Source: Myxococcales bacterium
GTDB taxonomy: Bacteria > Myxococcota > UBA796 > SXON01
Direction of reading: 5' to 3'
Assembly (NCBI GenBank): GCA_009692585.1
Contig: SHYX01000017.1
Coordinates: forward strand, 24,479 to 88,478
Length of the DNA stretch: 64,000 bases
Positions 57,489-64,000 of the stretch are shown piece after piece. The stretch's first letter is position 1, and each line of letters opens with the position of its first letter. The notes below the pieces were generated by a model, which was not told where the DNA came from, made no database searches, and saw nothing but the letters and a program-made list of their open reading frames with translations. The translations under genes and the position numbers were made by a program.

Positions 57489-58181
57489 ATGAAGATGTTC
57501 CTCGACACTGCCAACCTCGACGAAATCCGCGAAGGCGCCACCTGGGGCCTGTTCGACGGGGTCACCACCAATCCGTCGCTCATCGCCAAGGAAGGGCGCG
57601 ACTTCATCGCCACCATCCACGAGATCGCCGAGATCATCGACGGGCCCGTCTCCGCCGAGACCGTGGCGCAGGACGCCCCCACCATGATCCGCGAAGGTCG
57701 GCTGCTCGCCAAGGTGCACCGCAACGTGGTGGTGAAGGTTCCCCTGACCATCGAGGGGATCAAGACCTGCAAGGCCCTCGCCGATGACGGCATCCGCGTC
57801 AACGTGACCCTCTGCTTCCAGCCGGCGCAGGCGCTCTACGCCGCGAAGGCCGGCGCGGCCTACATCAGCCCCTTCGTCGGGCGGCTGGACGACGTCAGCG
57901 AGGACGGCATCGACCTGATCGCCAGGATCGTCCAGATCTACCAGAACTACCCGACGCTTCAGACCGAGGTGCTCTCGGCGAGCATCCGCCACCCGATGCA
58001 CGTGGTCCAGTCGGCGCTGGCCGGCGCCCACGTCTGCACCGCGCCGCTGAAGGTCTACAAGCAGCTCTTCAGCCACCCGCTCACCGACAAGGGCAACGCC
58101 GCCTTCCTCAAGGATTGGGAAACCGTCCCCGACCGCGACATCATCGGCCAGGTGGAGCGGTGGTTGGCGAAACGCAGCTGA
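57489..58181 (+). CDS. tal: Transaldolase, small (TalC/FSA-like) subfamily
   Basis: 230 residues, the small single-domain class. A class I Schiff-base aldolase of the pentose phosphate pathway, with transaldolase or fructose-6-phosphate aldolase activity. Motifs: MKMFLDTANLDEIRE, GVTTNPSLIAKEG, VVKVPLTIEGIKTCKAL (Schiff-base Lys in VKVPLT), NVTLCFQPAQALYAAKAGAAYISPFVGRLDD and the C-terminal LSASIRHPMHV. The start is supported by AGGA upstream and a TAGAAC box. Telling transaldolase from FSA needs an activity test. Confidence 0.95.
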   Translation: MKMFLDTANLDEIREGATWGLFDGVTTNPSLIAKEGRDFIATIHEIAEIIDGPVSAETVAQDAPTMIREGRLLAKVHRNVVVKVPLTIEGIKTCKALADDGIRVNVTLCFQPAQALYAAKAGAAYISPFVGRLDDVSEDGIDLIARIVQIYQNYPTLQTEVLSASIRHPMHVVQSALAGAHVCTAPLKVYKQLFSHPLTDKGNAAFLKDWETVPDRDIIGQVERWLAKRS

Positions 58182-58195
58182 CCCCGTCCGCCGTT

Positions 58196-58228
58196 CTATG
58201 AATCGTAGAGCGTTGCTTCGATTCATAG
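58196..58228. repeat. Perfect inverted repeat, AT-richer than its surroundings
   Basis: CTATGAATCG (58196-58205) and CGATTCATAG (58219-58228) form a perfect 10-bp inverted repeat with a 13-nt loop. It lies between the transaldolase stop and the 3' end of a converging small ORF. There is no T-run, so it is not a classical terminator. A bidirectional terminator stem or a protein-binding site is possible. Confidence 0.45.
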
Positions 58229-58249
58229 CATCTATAGGCCTCGTCGCCT

Positions 58250-58396
58250 TTAGGGTCCGACGGCCGGCGCCGCGTCGGCGAGGTTCGAGACGAAGGCGCC
58301 GAACATCATCCACCCCAGGGCAAGGACGAGAAAGGTGTTCATCAGGGGCGAGGTACCTGGATTTTCTTGATGCTTGACGTTGAGGGAACGGGCCAT
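58250..58396 (-). CDS. Small single-pass membrane protein (48 residues)
   Basis: A 48-codon frame from ATG 58396 to TAA, with GGAG 6 nt upstream of the start. The N-terminus is polar and basic (MARSLNVKHQENPG). A single hydrophobic helix follows (MNTFLVLALGWMMFGAFV, about residues 19-36), then a small Ala/Pro-rich tail. Third-position GC and the clean ribosome-binding site support coding, but 48 codons can arise by chance. Divergent from the GT4 gene. Function unknown. Confidence 0.5.
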   Translation of the reverse strand: MARSLNVKHQENPGTSPLMNTFLVLALGWMMFGAFVSNLADAAPAVGP

Positions 58397-58480
58397 GGGA
58401 GTCTCCGAGGGGCGCAGCGGGGTTCAGCGGGAGCGGGAGGTAACAAAGCAAGGGGCGTGCCAGCGGCGATAGAACGCGGC

Positions 58481-59458
58481 GTGCGCATCCTCCACGTGCT
58501 CGCGGACCTGTCGCCCGGCGGCGCCGAGCGGCTCGTGCTGGCGCATGCGCGCGCGACGTCAGGAGTGACGGTGGCGACGGTGTTCGGGGGCGGGGCGCTC
58601 GAGCCTGCCTTCGCAGGCGTGCCCCTGGTCCTCGGCGAACGACGGCGGGGTCGGCCTTCGGTGCCGGCGTTGGCGAGGCTGGTCGGCGCGGCCCGGGCGG
58701 CCGACGTCGTGCACACCCACCTCTTTGCCGGGAACCTGTGGGGCGGGGTCGCGGCGCGGCTGGCGGGGCGCCCACAACTCGCCCACGAGCACAATGTCGA
58801 GGTGGACGAGACCGGGCGGCACCGGACCGCGCGGCGGATGACGGCGTCCTGGCCGCGACAGACGCTCGCGGTGGGCGAAGCGGTCGCCCGCACCAGCCTG
58901 GGCCGAGACATCGTGGTGGTCGAAAACGGCGTGGACCTCGACCGCTTCTCGACGCCGTGGCGGGGCGGCGGCGGCGTTCTCGCCATCGGTCGGGGCGTGC
59001 CGCAGAAGGGCTTCGACGTCCTCTGCGCCGCGCTGCCAGACGGCGTCTCGGCGCGTTTCGTCGGCGACGGACCCCGCTTGCCGGCGGCGGCCCGCGTCAG
59101 TTGGCTCGGGCTCCGCGATGACGTCCCCGCCTTGCTTTCGGAGGCGGACGTGCTCGTCGTCCCGTCGCGATGGGAAGGCTTCGGTCTGGTGGCGCTCGAG
59201 GGCATGGCCGCCGGGGTGCCGGTGATCGCCTCGAACGTCGGCGGCCTTGGACCCCTGGTCGGCGACGCGGGCGTCCTGGTGCCCCCCGACGACGTTCCGA
59301 GGCTTCGCGCCGCCTTGGTGCGCGTGCTGGGCGACGCCGCGTTGCGGCAGGAACTCTCCCGACGAGGCCGGGCCCGCGCCGCGTCGTTCTCGTCCTCCCG
59401 GACGTTCGCGGGGTGGGCGGCGGCCTACGCTCGGCTGATGGCCACTACGGGAGGGTGA
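58481..59458 (+). CDS. Family 4 (GT-B fold) glycosyltransferase
   Basis: 325 residues from the GTG at 58481; a GTG at 58457 would add eight. The start RILHVLADLSPGGAERLVLAHA is the usual GT4 opening, with VVENGVDLDRFS marking the end of the N-terminal lobe and VPSRWEGFGLVALEGMAAGVPVIASNVGG the E-x7-E nucleotide-sugar site. It probably adds a sugar to a surface glycan. A TAGAAC box ends 5 nt before this start and its sequence (TAGAACGCGGC) is repeated before the transaldolase gene. The last 14 nt overlap a converging gene. Confidence 0.88.
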   Translation: MRILHVLADLSPGGAERLVLAHARATSGVTVATVFGGGALEPAFAGVPLVLGERRRGRPSVPALARLVGAARAADVVHTHLFAGNLWGGVAARLAGRPQLAHEHNVEVDETGRHRTARRMTASWPRQTLAVGEAVARTSLGRDIVVVENGVDLDRFSTPWRGGGGVLAIGRGVPQKGFDVLCAALPDGVSARFVGDGPRLPAAARVSWLGLRDDVPALLSEADVLVVPSRWEGFGLVALEGMAAGVPVIASNVGGLGPLVGDAGVLVPPDDVPRLRAALVRVLGDAALRQELSRRGRARAASFSSSRTFAGWAAAYARLMATTGG

Positions 59459-60566
59459 CCGCCTTCTCTTTCTGCAGCTTCACGTCGTAGCCCTTCTCGG
59501 CCCAGTCTTTCTCGAGCGACTTGATCCAGGCGTCGACACCACTGTTCCCCCTGACCGGCGCGGGCGAGTGCACGACGGGCCACGGGGAATCGGTGGTGCA
59601 TCCCTTGAGCTTCAGCTTCGCGGTGCGCAGGGGCGCCTCGACGTCCGCGCGGATGCTCCAACGTTTTCCAGGCTCGGCGACCGATGCGTAGTGGAGCACC
59701 GCCTGCTTCTTGCCGGCGCATTCGCCGGCCTCGATGCTGGCGGCCCCGTAGGTGTAGATGCCACCGTTGGCGTACTCTCCGTACAGCACCGGCAGCAGCT
59801 TGGCCGCCGCCGCCTCGGACCCGCTGTTGGCGAGTTGGCTGGCCACCGCCATCGCCTTGTCCTTGCTGACCTGGCTGGCCACCTCGACCATCGCCACCTC
59901 GAAGCGGGCGGTGGCGTCGACGGTCATCGTGGCGCCCATCTCCGGCGCCACCGCTTCGCCCATCTTGAACAACATCGCGTCGAAGGGCCCGGCTTCGGCG
60001 TTGGCCGCCACCACGGCGCCCAGCGTCAGGGCCGGGAGGGCGTCGACCTTGACCTTCTTCACGTAGATGGACATCAGATTCACGAACTTCTCGTCGAAGT
60101 TCTTCTTGGGGGGCGCCTTGATCTGCTTCTCCATCCACGTGGTCAGCGCCGGGTCCCCACAGGCGATGAAGGCGTCGTCCCACTGCTGGAACTCGATGTC
60201 ACGAAGGCCGAAGTAGGCGCCCTGGAGGAAGGCGACGACCTTGGCATCCTCGCCGCATCGCGCGCCGACTGCGGTCGCGACCTCGTCGCGCGCGTCGTAG
60301 CTGCTGATCTTCCCAAGCGCCGACCACATCGGCTTCCACATGTCCTTCGCGATGGCGACCTTGGCGAGCGCAGTGAGCGCGTCGGTGTCGGTGGCCTTGG
60401 TGAGCGCGGCGGTAAAGCTGGCCTCGGCCGTGGCCTTGTCGCAGTCCACGAGTGAGCCGTACGCGTCGGCCACGCTGGCGGAGTCGGACCCCTTGACGGC
60501 GGCGAGCTGCTTGTCGCACGAGGCGGCGTGGCCGATGGCAACGGACGCGAGGAGGCTGACGATCAT
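59445..60566 (-). CDS. Hypothetical secreted protein with Cys-bearing helical domain
   Basis: 373 residues. MIVSLLASVAIGHAA is a signal peptide; GGAG lies 10 nt before the ATG. The mature chain is helical and Ala/Lys-rich (ATAEASFTAALTKATDTDAL, WKPMWSALGKISSYDARDE) with six Cys residues, so disulphides are possible. It ends in a more polar part with VDAWIKSLEKDWAEKGYDVKL. No catalytic motif is recognised. The spacing of helices recalls HEAT- or TPR-like scaffolds. Probably periplasmic. Confidence 0.7.
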   Translation of the reverse strand: MIVSLLASVAIGHAASCDKQLAAVKGSDSASVADAYGSLVDCDKATAEASFTAALTKATDTDALTALAKVAIAKDMWKPMWSALGKISSYDARDEVATAVGARCGEDAKVVAFLQGAYFGLRDIEFQQWDDAFIACGDPALTTWMEKQIKAPPKKNFDEKFVNLMSIYVKKVKVDALPALTLGAVVAANAEAGPFDAMLFKMGEAVAPEMGATMTVDATARFEVAMVEVASQVSKDKAMAVASQLANSGSEAAAAKLLPVLYGEYANGGIYTYGAASIEAGECAGKKQAVLHYASVAEPGKRWSIRADVEAPLRTAKLKLKGCTTDSPWPVVHSPAPVRGNSGVDAWIKSLEKDWAEKGYDVKLQKEKAVTLP

Positions 60567-60731
60567 CGGGGGGGACTCCGGCGCGGCGGTGCTAACATCG
60601 AATTGGCGATGATGCCGAGCGCACGGATACAACCGGCGACGCTGGGCTGGCCTTGCGTGTGGATGGTCACCGTTGGTCACGGGATGACCGGCGCCCGCTC
60701 AGGAGTTAGCGTTCCCATCTGCGGAGTTGCG

Positions 60732-61043
60732 ATGCTGCTTCCTCTCGTCTTCTGCGTCCTTGCCGGCGAGGCGTCCCCCGCGCCCGCCGCCGCTCCCGCA
60801 CCGGCGGTGGTCGTGGCCGTGGAGCCGGCGCCCGCGCCCTGCGTCGTCGCCACGGTTGCGCCGGCGGCGCCGCCGCCCCCGGATGTCGCCCTCACTCCCG
60901 CCGCGCCCCAGAGCCCGGTCACCCTCGGCGACACGAGCGCGAAGTGTGTCGCCGCCGCGGTCGTGCCCGAAGAGGGCAGGAATAAGAGGTCGCTCAAGAA
61001 GACGAAGAACACCGGCATCGAAGCCGAGTCGACCGACGAATAG
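60732..61043 (+). CDS. Small secreted Ala/Pro-rich protein
   Basis: 103 residues. ATG at 60732 with GGAG 6 nt upstream and a TAGCGT box about 20 nt further up. The signal peptide MLLPLVFCVLAGEASPAPA is followed by an Ala/Pro/Val low-complexity stretch and a basic C-terminus (RNKRSLKKTKNTG). Two Cys are present. It may be a cell-envelope peptide. No family recognised, and the frame is short, so coding is likely but not certain. Confidence 0.55.
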   Translation: MLLPLVFCVLAGEASPAPAAAPAPAVVVAVEPAPAPCVVATVAPAAPPPPDVALTPAAPQSPVTLGDTSAKCVAAAVVPEEGRNKRSLKKTKNTGIEAESTDE

Positions 61044-61056
61044 CGCGCCCGCGCCG

Positions 61057-62166
61057 CTACCCTGGCAGCGCGATTGGGTTCCGGGCCACCACCCAGGCCT
61101 GATCGGCCGAGAACGTCGTCGCCGTGCCCCCCAGAGCGGTCGGCCACATGACGTTGTCCGCGCCGGCGTCGGCACACTCGGTGGTGGTCAGGATGCCGTC
61201 GTCATCGGTGTCCGTGGCGCAGACCGGCGTATCGTCGAGTGGGTCCTGGCCGGACATGTCGCTTTCGGTGGGGTGGAACAGGCCCAGGAAGTGGCCGCCC
61301 TCATGCGCCATGATCCGCGCCACCTGGTCGGGACTGGCGACGATGTTGGCCACGTTGATCACCACACCCGACTTGGAGGTGCCGCCGTGGGCGGCGATCC
61401 CCGGCGCCCCGCCGCTCATCCCCAAGATCGAGGCGCCGTCGCCCAGATCGATGTCCTGGACGAAAAAGAACGTCAGCTCGGGCTCGTCCGCGGCGCTGCG
61501 CAGGAGTTCGCCGAACTCCTCGTAGCCGTCGACGCTGCTGTAGGTCGCGACGTCACCGGCGAAATCGTCGTAGCGGACGTCGCCGAGCGTGAGGCCGAGG
61601 CCGGCCCACAGCTCGCCCAGGGCGGCGAGGGCGGCTTGCACCCCGGCGTCCCCGGCGCCCGAGGTGGCGTTCATCCCCGCCGAGAGGCCGTCGACCCCGA
61701 CAAAGACGATGGCGATGTCGACCGTGTTGTCGGCGGCAATGGTCCCGACCCGGTTGACCATGCCGCAGGTCACCGTCGTCGGCAACGCCGCCGCATCCAC
61801 GAAGATGTCGAGCGTCCAGACGCCCGCGCTGGCCGGAAGCGTGGGTGAGACCGGGACCAGGATCGGCAACATGTCGTCCACGGCCCCGACCCGCAGGCCG
61901 CTGGCGAACGGCGCGTCGCCGTCGTAGACCGCGGCGCCCGCTGGGTCGGACACCCCGTCCGCCGTGGCGAGGGTATCGAACCCGTAGGGACCGCAGAACA
62001 CCTCTGTGCTCACGACGTTTTCGGGCGCCTCCCAGCGGACGGCGGCCACGCCTTCGTCGTTGGTGGCGAAGCTGCCGAGGTCGGTGAAGGTGACGTCTTC
62101 GTCCACGAGCGCCTCGCCCGCGCAGCCGCAGAGCAACACCCCGCCAAACAGGCCGCGCGGGCTCAT
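61057..62166 (-). CDS. Secreted lipoprotein with metzincin-type zinc motif
   Basis: 369 residues. The signal MSPRGLFGGVLLCGC gives a lipobox at Cys15. The zinc motif HEGGHFLGLFH (HExxHxxGxxH) lies near residue 288 and DNVMWP near 340 could be the Met-turn, so a metzincin-type metalloprotease is likely. A long N-terminal beta region (about 20-190) without motif precedes it and TDTDDDGILTTTECA is a calcium-like Asp-rich loop. The start overlaps the HEAT gene's stop (ATGA). Active or not is untested, as the family also contains inactive members. Confidence 0.78.
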   Translation of the reverse strand: MSPRGLFGGVLLCGCAGEALVDEDVTFTDLGSFATNDEGVAAVRWEAPENVVSTEVFCGPYGFDTLATADGVSDPAGAAVYDGDAPFASGLRVGAVDDMLPILVPVSPTLPASAGVWTLDIFVDAAALPTTVTCGMVNRVGTIAADNTVDIAIVFVGVDGLSAGMNATSGAGDAGVQAALAALGELWAGLGLTLGDVRYDDFAGDVATYSSVDGYEEFGELLRSAADEPELTFFFVQDIDLGDGASILGMSGGAPGIAAHGGTSKSGVVINVANIVASPDQVARIMAHEGGHFLGLFHPTESDMSGQDPLDDTPVCATDTDDDGILTTTECADAGADNVMWPTALGGTATTFSADQAWVVARNPIALPG

Positions 62167-62675
62167 GGCGCCCCCCCCGCGGCAAGCAACGTCCGTACGG
62201 CGGCGTCGGGCTCCGCGCCGAGGCGCGCTCGCAACGCCGCGCGGGCCGCGTCGTCATCCAGGCCGGACAACGCTCGCGCCGCGCTCATGCGTACCTGGAC
62301 GTCGGCGTCGCCCAGCGCCGCGCTCAGGGTCGGCACCGCCGCGCCGCCCCAGCCTCGGGCCAGGCCCAGCGCCGCTTTGCGCCGGAGGAGGGGCGCAGCC
62401 GATGTGGCGCTCACCGTCTCGGTGAGCAGGTCCCGCGCCGCGGGCGAGGGAAAGTTGCCCAGGGCGATGAGCGCGTTGCCGCGCTGCGTGGGGAGCGCCG
62501 CCGAATCGGTCGCCACCACGATGAGCTCGCCCGCGGCCGCCGGCCCGAGCGCCGCCCAATCGGCCGCGCTCGGCGAGGTCTCGATGCCGGACAACAGATC
62601 GATCACGCGCGCCCGGAGCGCCTCGTCGGCATGGGCGGGGTCGGCCAGCAAGGCCAGGAAGACCAACTGCAGCAT
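62163..62675 (-). CDS. Secreted HEAT-repeat protein
   Basis: 170 residues. Signal peptide MLQLVFLALLADPAHA, with GGAG at a good distance before the ATG. The rest is helical repeats of about 30 residues (GNALIALGNFPSPAARDLL, LLRRKAALGLARGWGGAAVP, VQVRMSAARALSGLDDDAAR), typical HEAT/PBS-lyase-like. The stop couples to the metalloprotease-like gene (ATGA). It may scaffold or chaperone its neighbours in the periplasm (inference). Confidence 0.75.
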   Translation of the reverse strand: MLQLVFLALLADPAHADEALRARVIDLLSGIETSPSAADWAALGPAAAGELIVVATDSAALPTQRGNALIALGNFPSPAARDLLTETVSATSAAPLLRRKAALGLARGWGGAAVPTLSAALGDADVQVRMSAARALSGLDDDAARAALRARLGAEPDAAVRTLLAAGGAP

Positions 62676-62685
62676 GGAGACTCCG

Positions 62686-63102
62686 TCAGTCGGTGATGCG
62701 GTTGGGGGTGAAGGCGACGGCCACGTCGAGCGACGCCGGGTCGCCGTCAGTCTGTACCTCGAAGCCGGTCTCCACCAGGAGGTCCTGCATCGACGGGGGG
62801 TAGCCGCACAGTCCGACGTCCAGGAGGTAGGTGGAGCCCGGGCGGACCTCACCGAGCTCGGCTGGGTAGTTTTCCTTGACGAACCCGGCGATGCAGAAGA
62901 TGTCGAGGTCGGGTTCGGGGAGCGTCAGGTTGCCGGCGGTCTCGCCGGCGTTGGTGATCGACAGCATCATCTGGGCATAGCCGTCGTCCGGCATCTCAGG
63001 CGGAAAGTCGACGATGCCGTACTCGAGCGTGGCCGGTTCGAAGCTGAAGGACACCGGCTCGGGACCGCACCCCGCCGCCAGGATGACGACCCAGCGCGTC
63101 AT
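62686..63102 (-). CDS. Small lipoprotein of unknown function
   Basis: 138 residues. The start MTRWVVILAAGC gives a lipobox (LAAGC). The mature part is beta-rich and opens SFSFEPATLEYGIVDFPPEM, with the segment MMLSITNAGETAGNLTL reminiscent of the immunoglobulin-like fold of secreted domains. Four further Cys are present. The ATG overlaps the SGNH hydrolase stop (ATGA), so it is coupled to it. Ten bp separate its stop from the HEAT gene. Confidence 0.65.
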   Translation of the reverse strand: MTRWVVILAAGCGPEPVSFSFEPATLEYGIVDFPPEMPDDGYAQMMLSITNAGETAGNLTLPEPDLDIFCIAGFVKENYPAELGEVRPGSTYLLDVGLCGYPPSMQDLLVETGFEVQTDGDPASLDVAVAFTPNRITD

Positions 63103-64000
63103 TGGACGTCGGCGCCGTCCCCGGGGAATTCCCTCCCGGCCAGCGCGTACCAGAACAAGCGGCGGATCTCGTGGTGCCCGCGGTCGTTGGGATGGATGCA
63201 GTCTTCGTCGAACCACACACTGGGATCCTCGGGGTCGTGGAATTCGTTGTCCGGGTCGTCGCCGTTCATTCCGTGCCCGAGGAAGTGCCCGCGCATGTCG
63301 ATCCACGCCACGCCGCGTTCCTGCGCCTGGGCGAGGGTCGCGGCGTTGGCCGTGGCGAGCGAGCCCAACACCGTCTCGAGGTTCAGGCCGAAAAAACACT
63401 CGTCCGCCTGGCCGACGTTGTCCGAGGGCTCGTAGACATTGGCCAGGTAGACGTAGGCGCCGTCGGGAAAGCGAACCGGGTCCTCGAAGTAGTCGTAGAA
63501 CTTACCCAGGTTCTTGACGATCTTCTCGACGGCCTTGTCGGTGCCCTCGGGGTTCCCGATGAGGCCCTGCACATCGTTGCCGGCGATGGTGACGACCACC
63601 GCGGTCGGTCCCGCGACGGTGTCGCCGAGGTCCTCGGTGACGTATTCGAGCTGCTGCAGTACCAGCGACGAGGTGGTCGCGCCGGCACGCGAGTCGTCCA
63701 CCACGTCGGGAGGCGGATCGTAGATGCCGCCCAGGTCGAGCCAGCTCGCATCGGGCCAGGTGTCGTCGTCGTTGTCGGCGAGAAGCTCAGTAAACGCAAG
63801 CCCGTTCTTGGTGGAGCCGTTGCCGGCGGTGATCGAGTCCCCGACGAAGATGACCCGCGCCAGGGACTCCGGCGCGTAGTCCTCCGGAAGGTAGCTGCCG
63901 ACGAGCGGATCGAGGTCGACACTGCCGGTGTCCTCGGTGTCGCCGCTGTCGGCGTCGTCGGCAGCGGTGTCCGTGATCGCGCCGTCGGGCATACAGGCGA
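63099..64000 (-). CDS. SGNH/GDSL hydrolase, lipoprotein, 5' end outside window
   Basis: About 300 residues visible. The residues just before MPDGAITDTA read Ala-Cys, so the window probably begins at a lipobox and the true signal lies beyond the edge. An Asp/Thr-rich spacer follows, then the SGNH block RVIFVGDSITAGNGS (nucleophile Ser), a Gly-turn region DDSRAGATTSS, the Asn block TIAGNDVQG and the C-terminal Asp-His pair in DEDCIHPNDRGHHEIRRLF. An esterase or lipase-like hydrolase on the outer membrane or periplasm is expected. Substrate unknown. It starts the coupled operon that continues to 61057. Confidence 0.82.
   Translation of the reverse strand, partial: ACMPDGAITDTAADDADSGDTEDTGSVDLDPLVGSYLPEDYAPESLARVIFVGDSITAGNGSTKNGLAFTELLADNDDDTWPDASWLDLGGIYDPPPDVVDDSRAGATTSSLVLQQLEYVTEDLGDTVAGPTAVVVTIAGNDVQGLIGNPEGTDKAVEKIVKNLGKFYDYFEDPVRFPDGAYVYLANVYEPSDNVGQADECFFGLNLETVLGSLATANAATLAQAQERGVAWIDMRGHFLGHGMNGDDPDNEFHDPEDPSVWFDEDCIHPNDRGHHEIRRLFWYALAGREFPGDGADVQ

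Noticed and set aside
60700..61180. Minus-strand frames antisense to the small secreted protein
   Set aside because: No ribosome-binding site and composition of antisense GC-rich DNA; the plus-strand frame has GGAG and a signal peptide.

Overview
The window is GC-rich and densely coded on both strands. It fits a myxobacterium-like member of the Myxococcota (former Deltaproteobacteria). The evidence is indirect: two secreted proteins end in MYXO-CTERM-like tails (Cys, hydrophobic stretch, Arg-rich end), several carry MopE-type metal-binding or DUF4215 repeats, the type IV pilus genes run pilC-pilS-pilR-pilA, and there are FHA/PilZ signalling proteins and many lipoproteins of unknown role. No 16S gene is present, so the assignment stays at phylum level.

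Layout. 1-5.8 kb: a divergent locus with a fatty-acyl-AMP ligase (cut by the left edge), a hotdog thioesterase, a DpgA-type type III polyketide synthase, a crotonase-family protein and a GNAT acetyltransferase. This looks like a biosynthetic cluster around a 3,5-dihydroxyphenylacetyl-CoA-like product. 5.8-10.9 kb: two FAD oxidoreductases, a membrane protein and an M28 peptidase with a membrane tail. 11.1-17.7 kb: a PilZ-like membrane sensor and a translationally coupled FHA / FHA-FHA-repeat / HEAT-lipoprotein operon, then small membrane proteins. 17.7-28.3 kb: PlsB, a secreted GH-A glycosidase, a B12-binding radical SAM protein, a POT transporter with an unusual insertion, and PurA. 28.3-29.4 kb: a decapitated large serine recombinase beside tRNA-Pro(TGG), which has its own promoter and terminator. 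29.4-40.6 kb: a CrtI-like oxidoreductase, a giant beta-helix/MopE surface protein, a MaoC protein coupled to an unrecognised 595-residue protein, and a subtilisin divergent from a DUF4215 protein across a 12-bp palindrome. 40.6-48.0 kb: TesB, a TraB/GumN lipoprotein, and a coupled SNF2 helicase - class III aminotransferase - C45 peptidase operon. 48.0-57.4 kb: pilC-pilS-pilR-pilA with a sigma-54 promoter and a terminator, then two GT-C-type membrane glycosyltransferase-like genes (one broken by an in-frame TGA) around a membrane-anchored protein and folK. 57.5-64 kb: transaldolase, a small membrane ORF, a GT4 glycosyltransferase and secreted proteins or lipoproteins, including a metzincin-motif protein and an SGNH hydrolase cut by the right edge.

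Two architectural habits recur. Genes in a unit commonly overlap by ATGA or GTGA (translational coupling). Many first genes have a TAnnnn -10-like box only 5-10 nt before the start codon, which suggests leaderless transcripts. The strongest candidates for new biology are the non-actinobacterial DpgA locus, the coupled FHA operon, the 595-residue orphan with its MaoC partner, and the Tyr-rich beta-helix surface protein.
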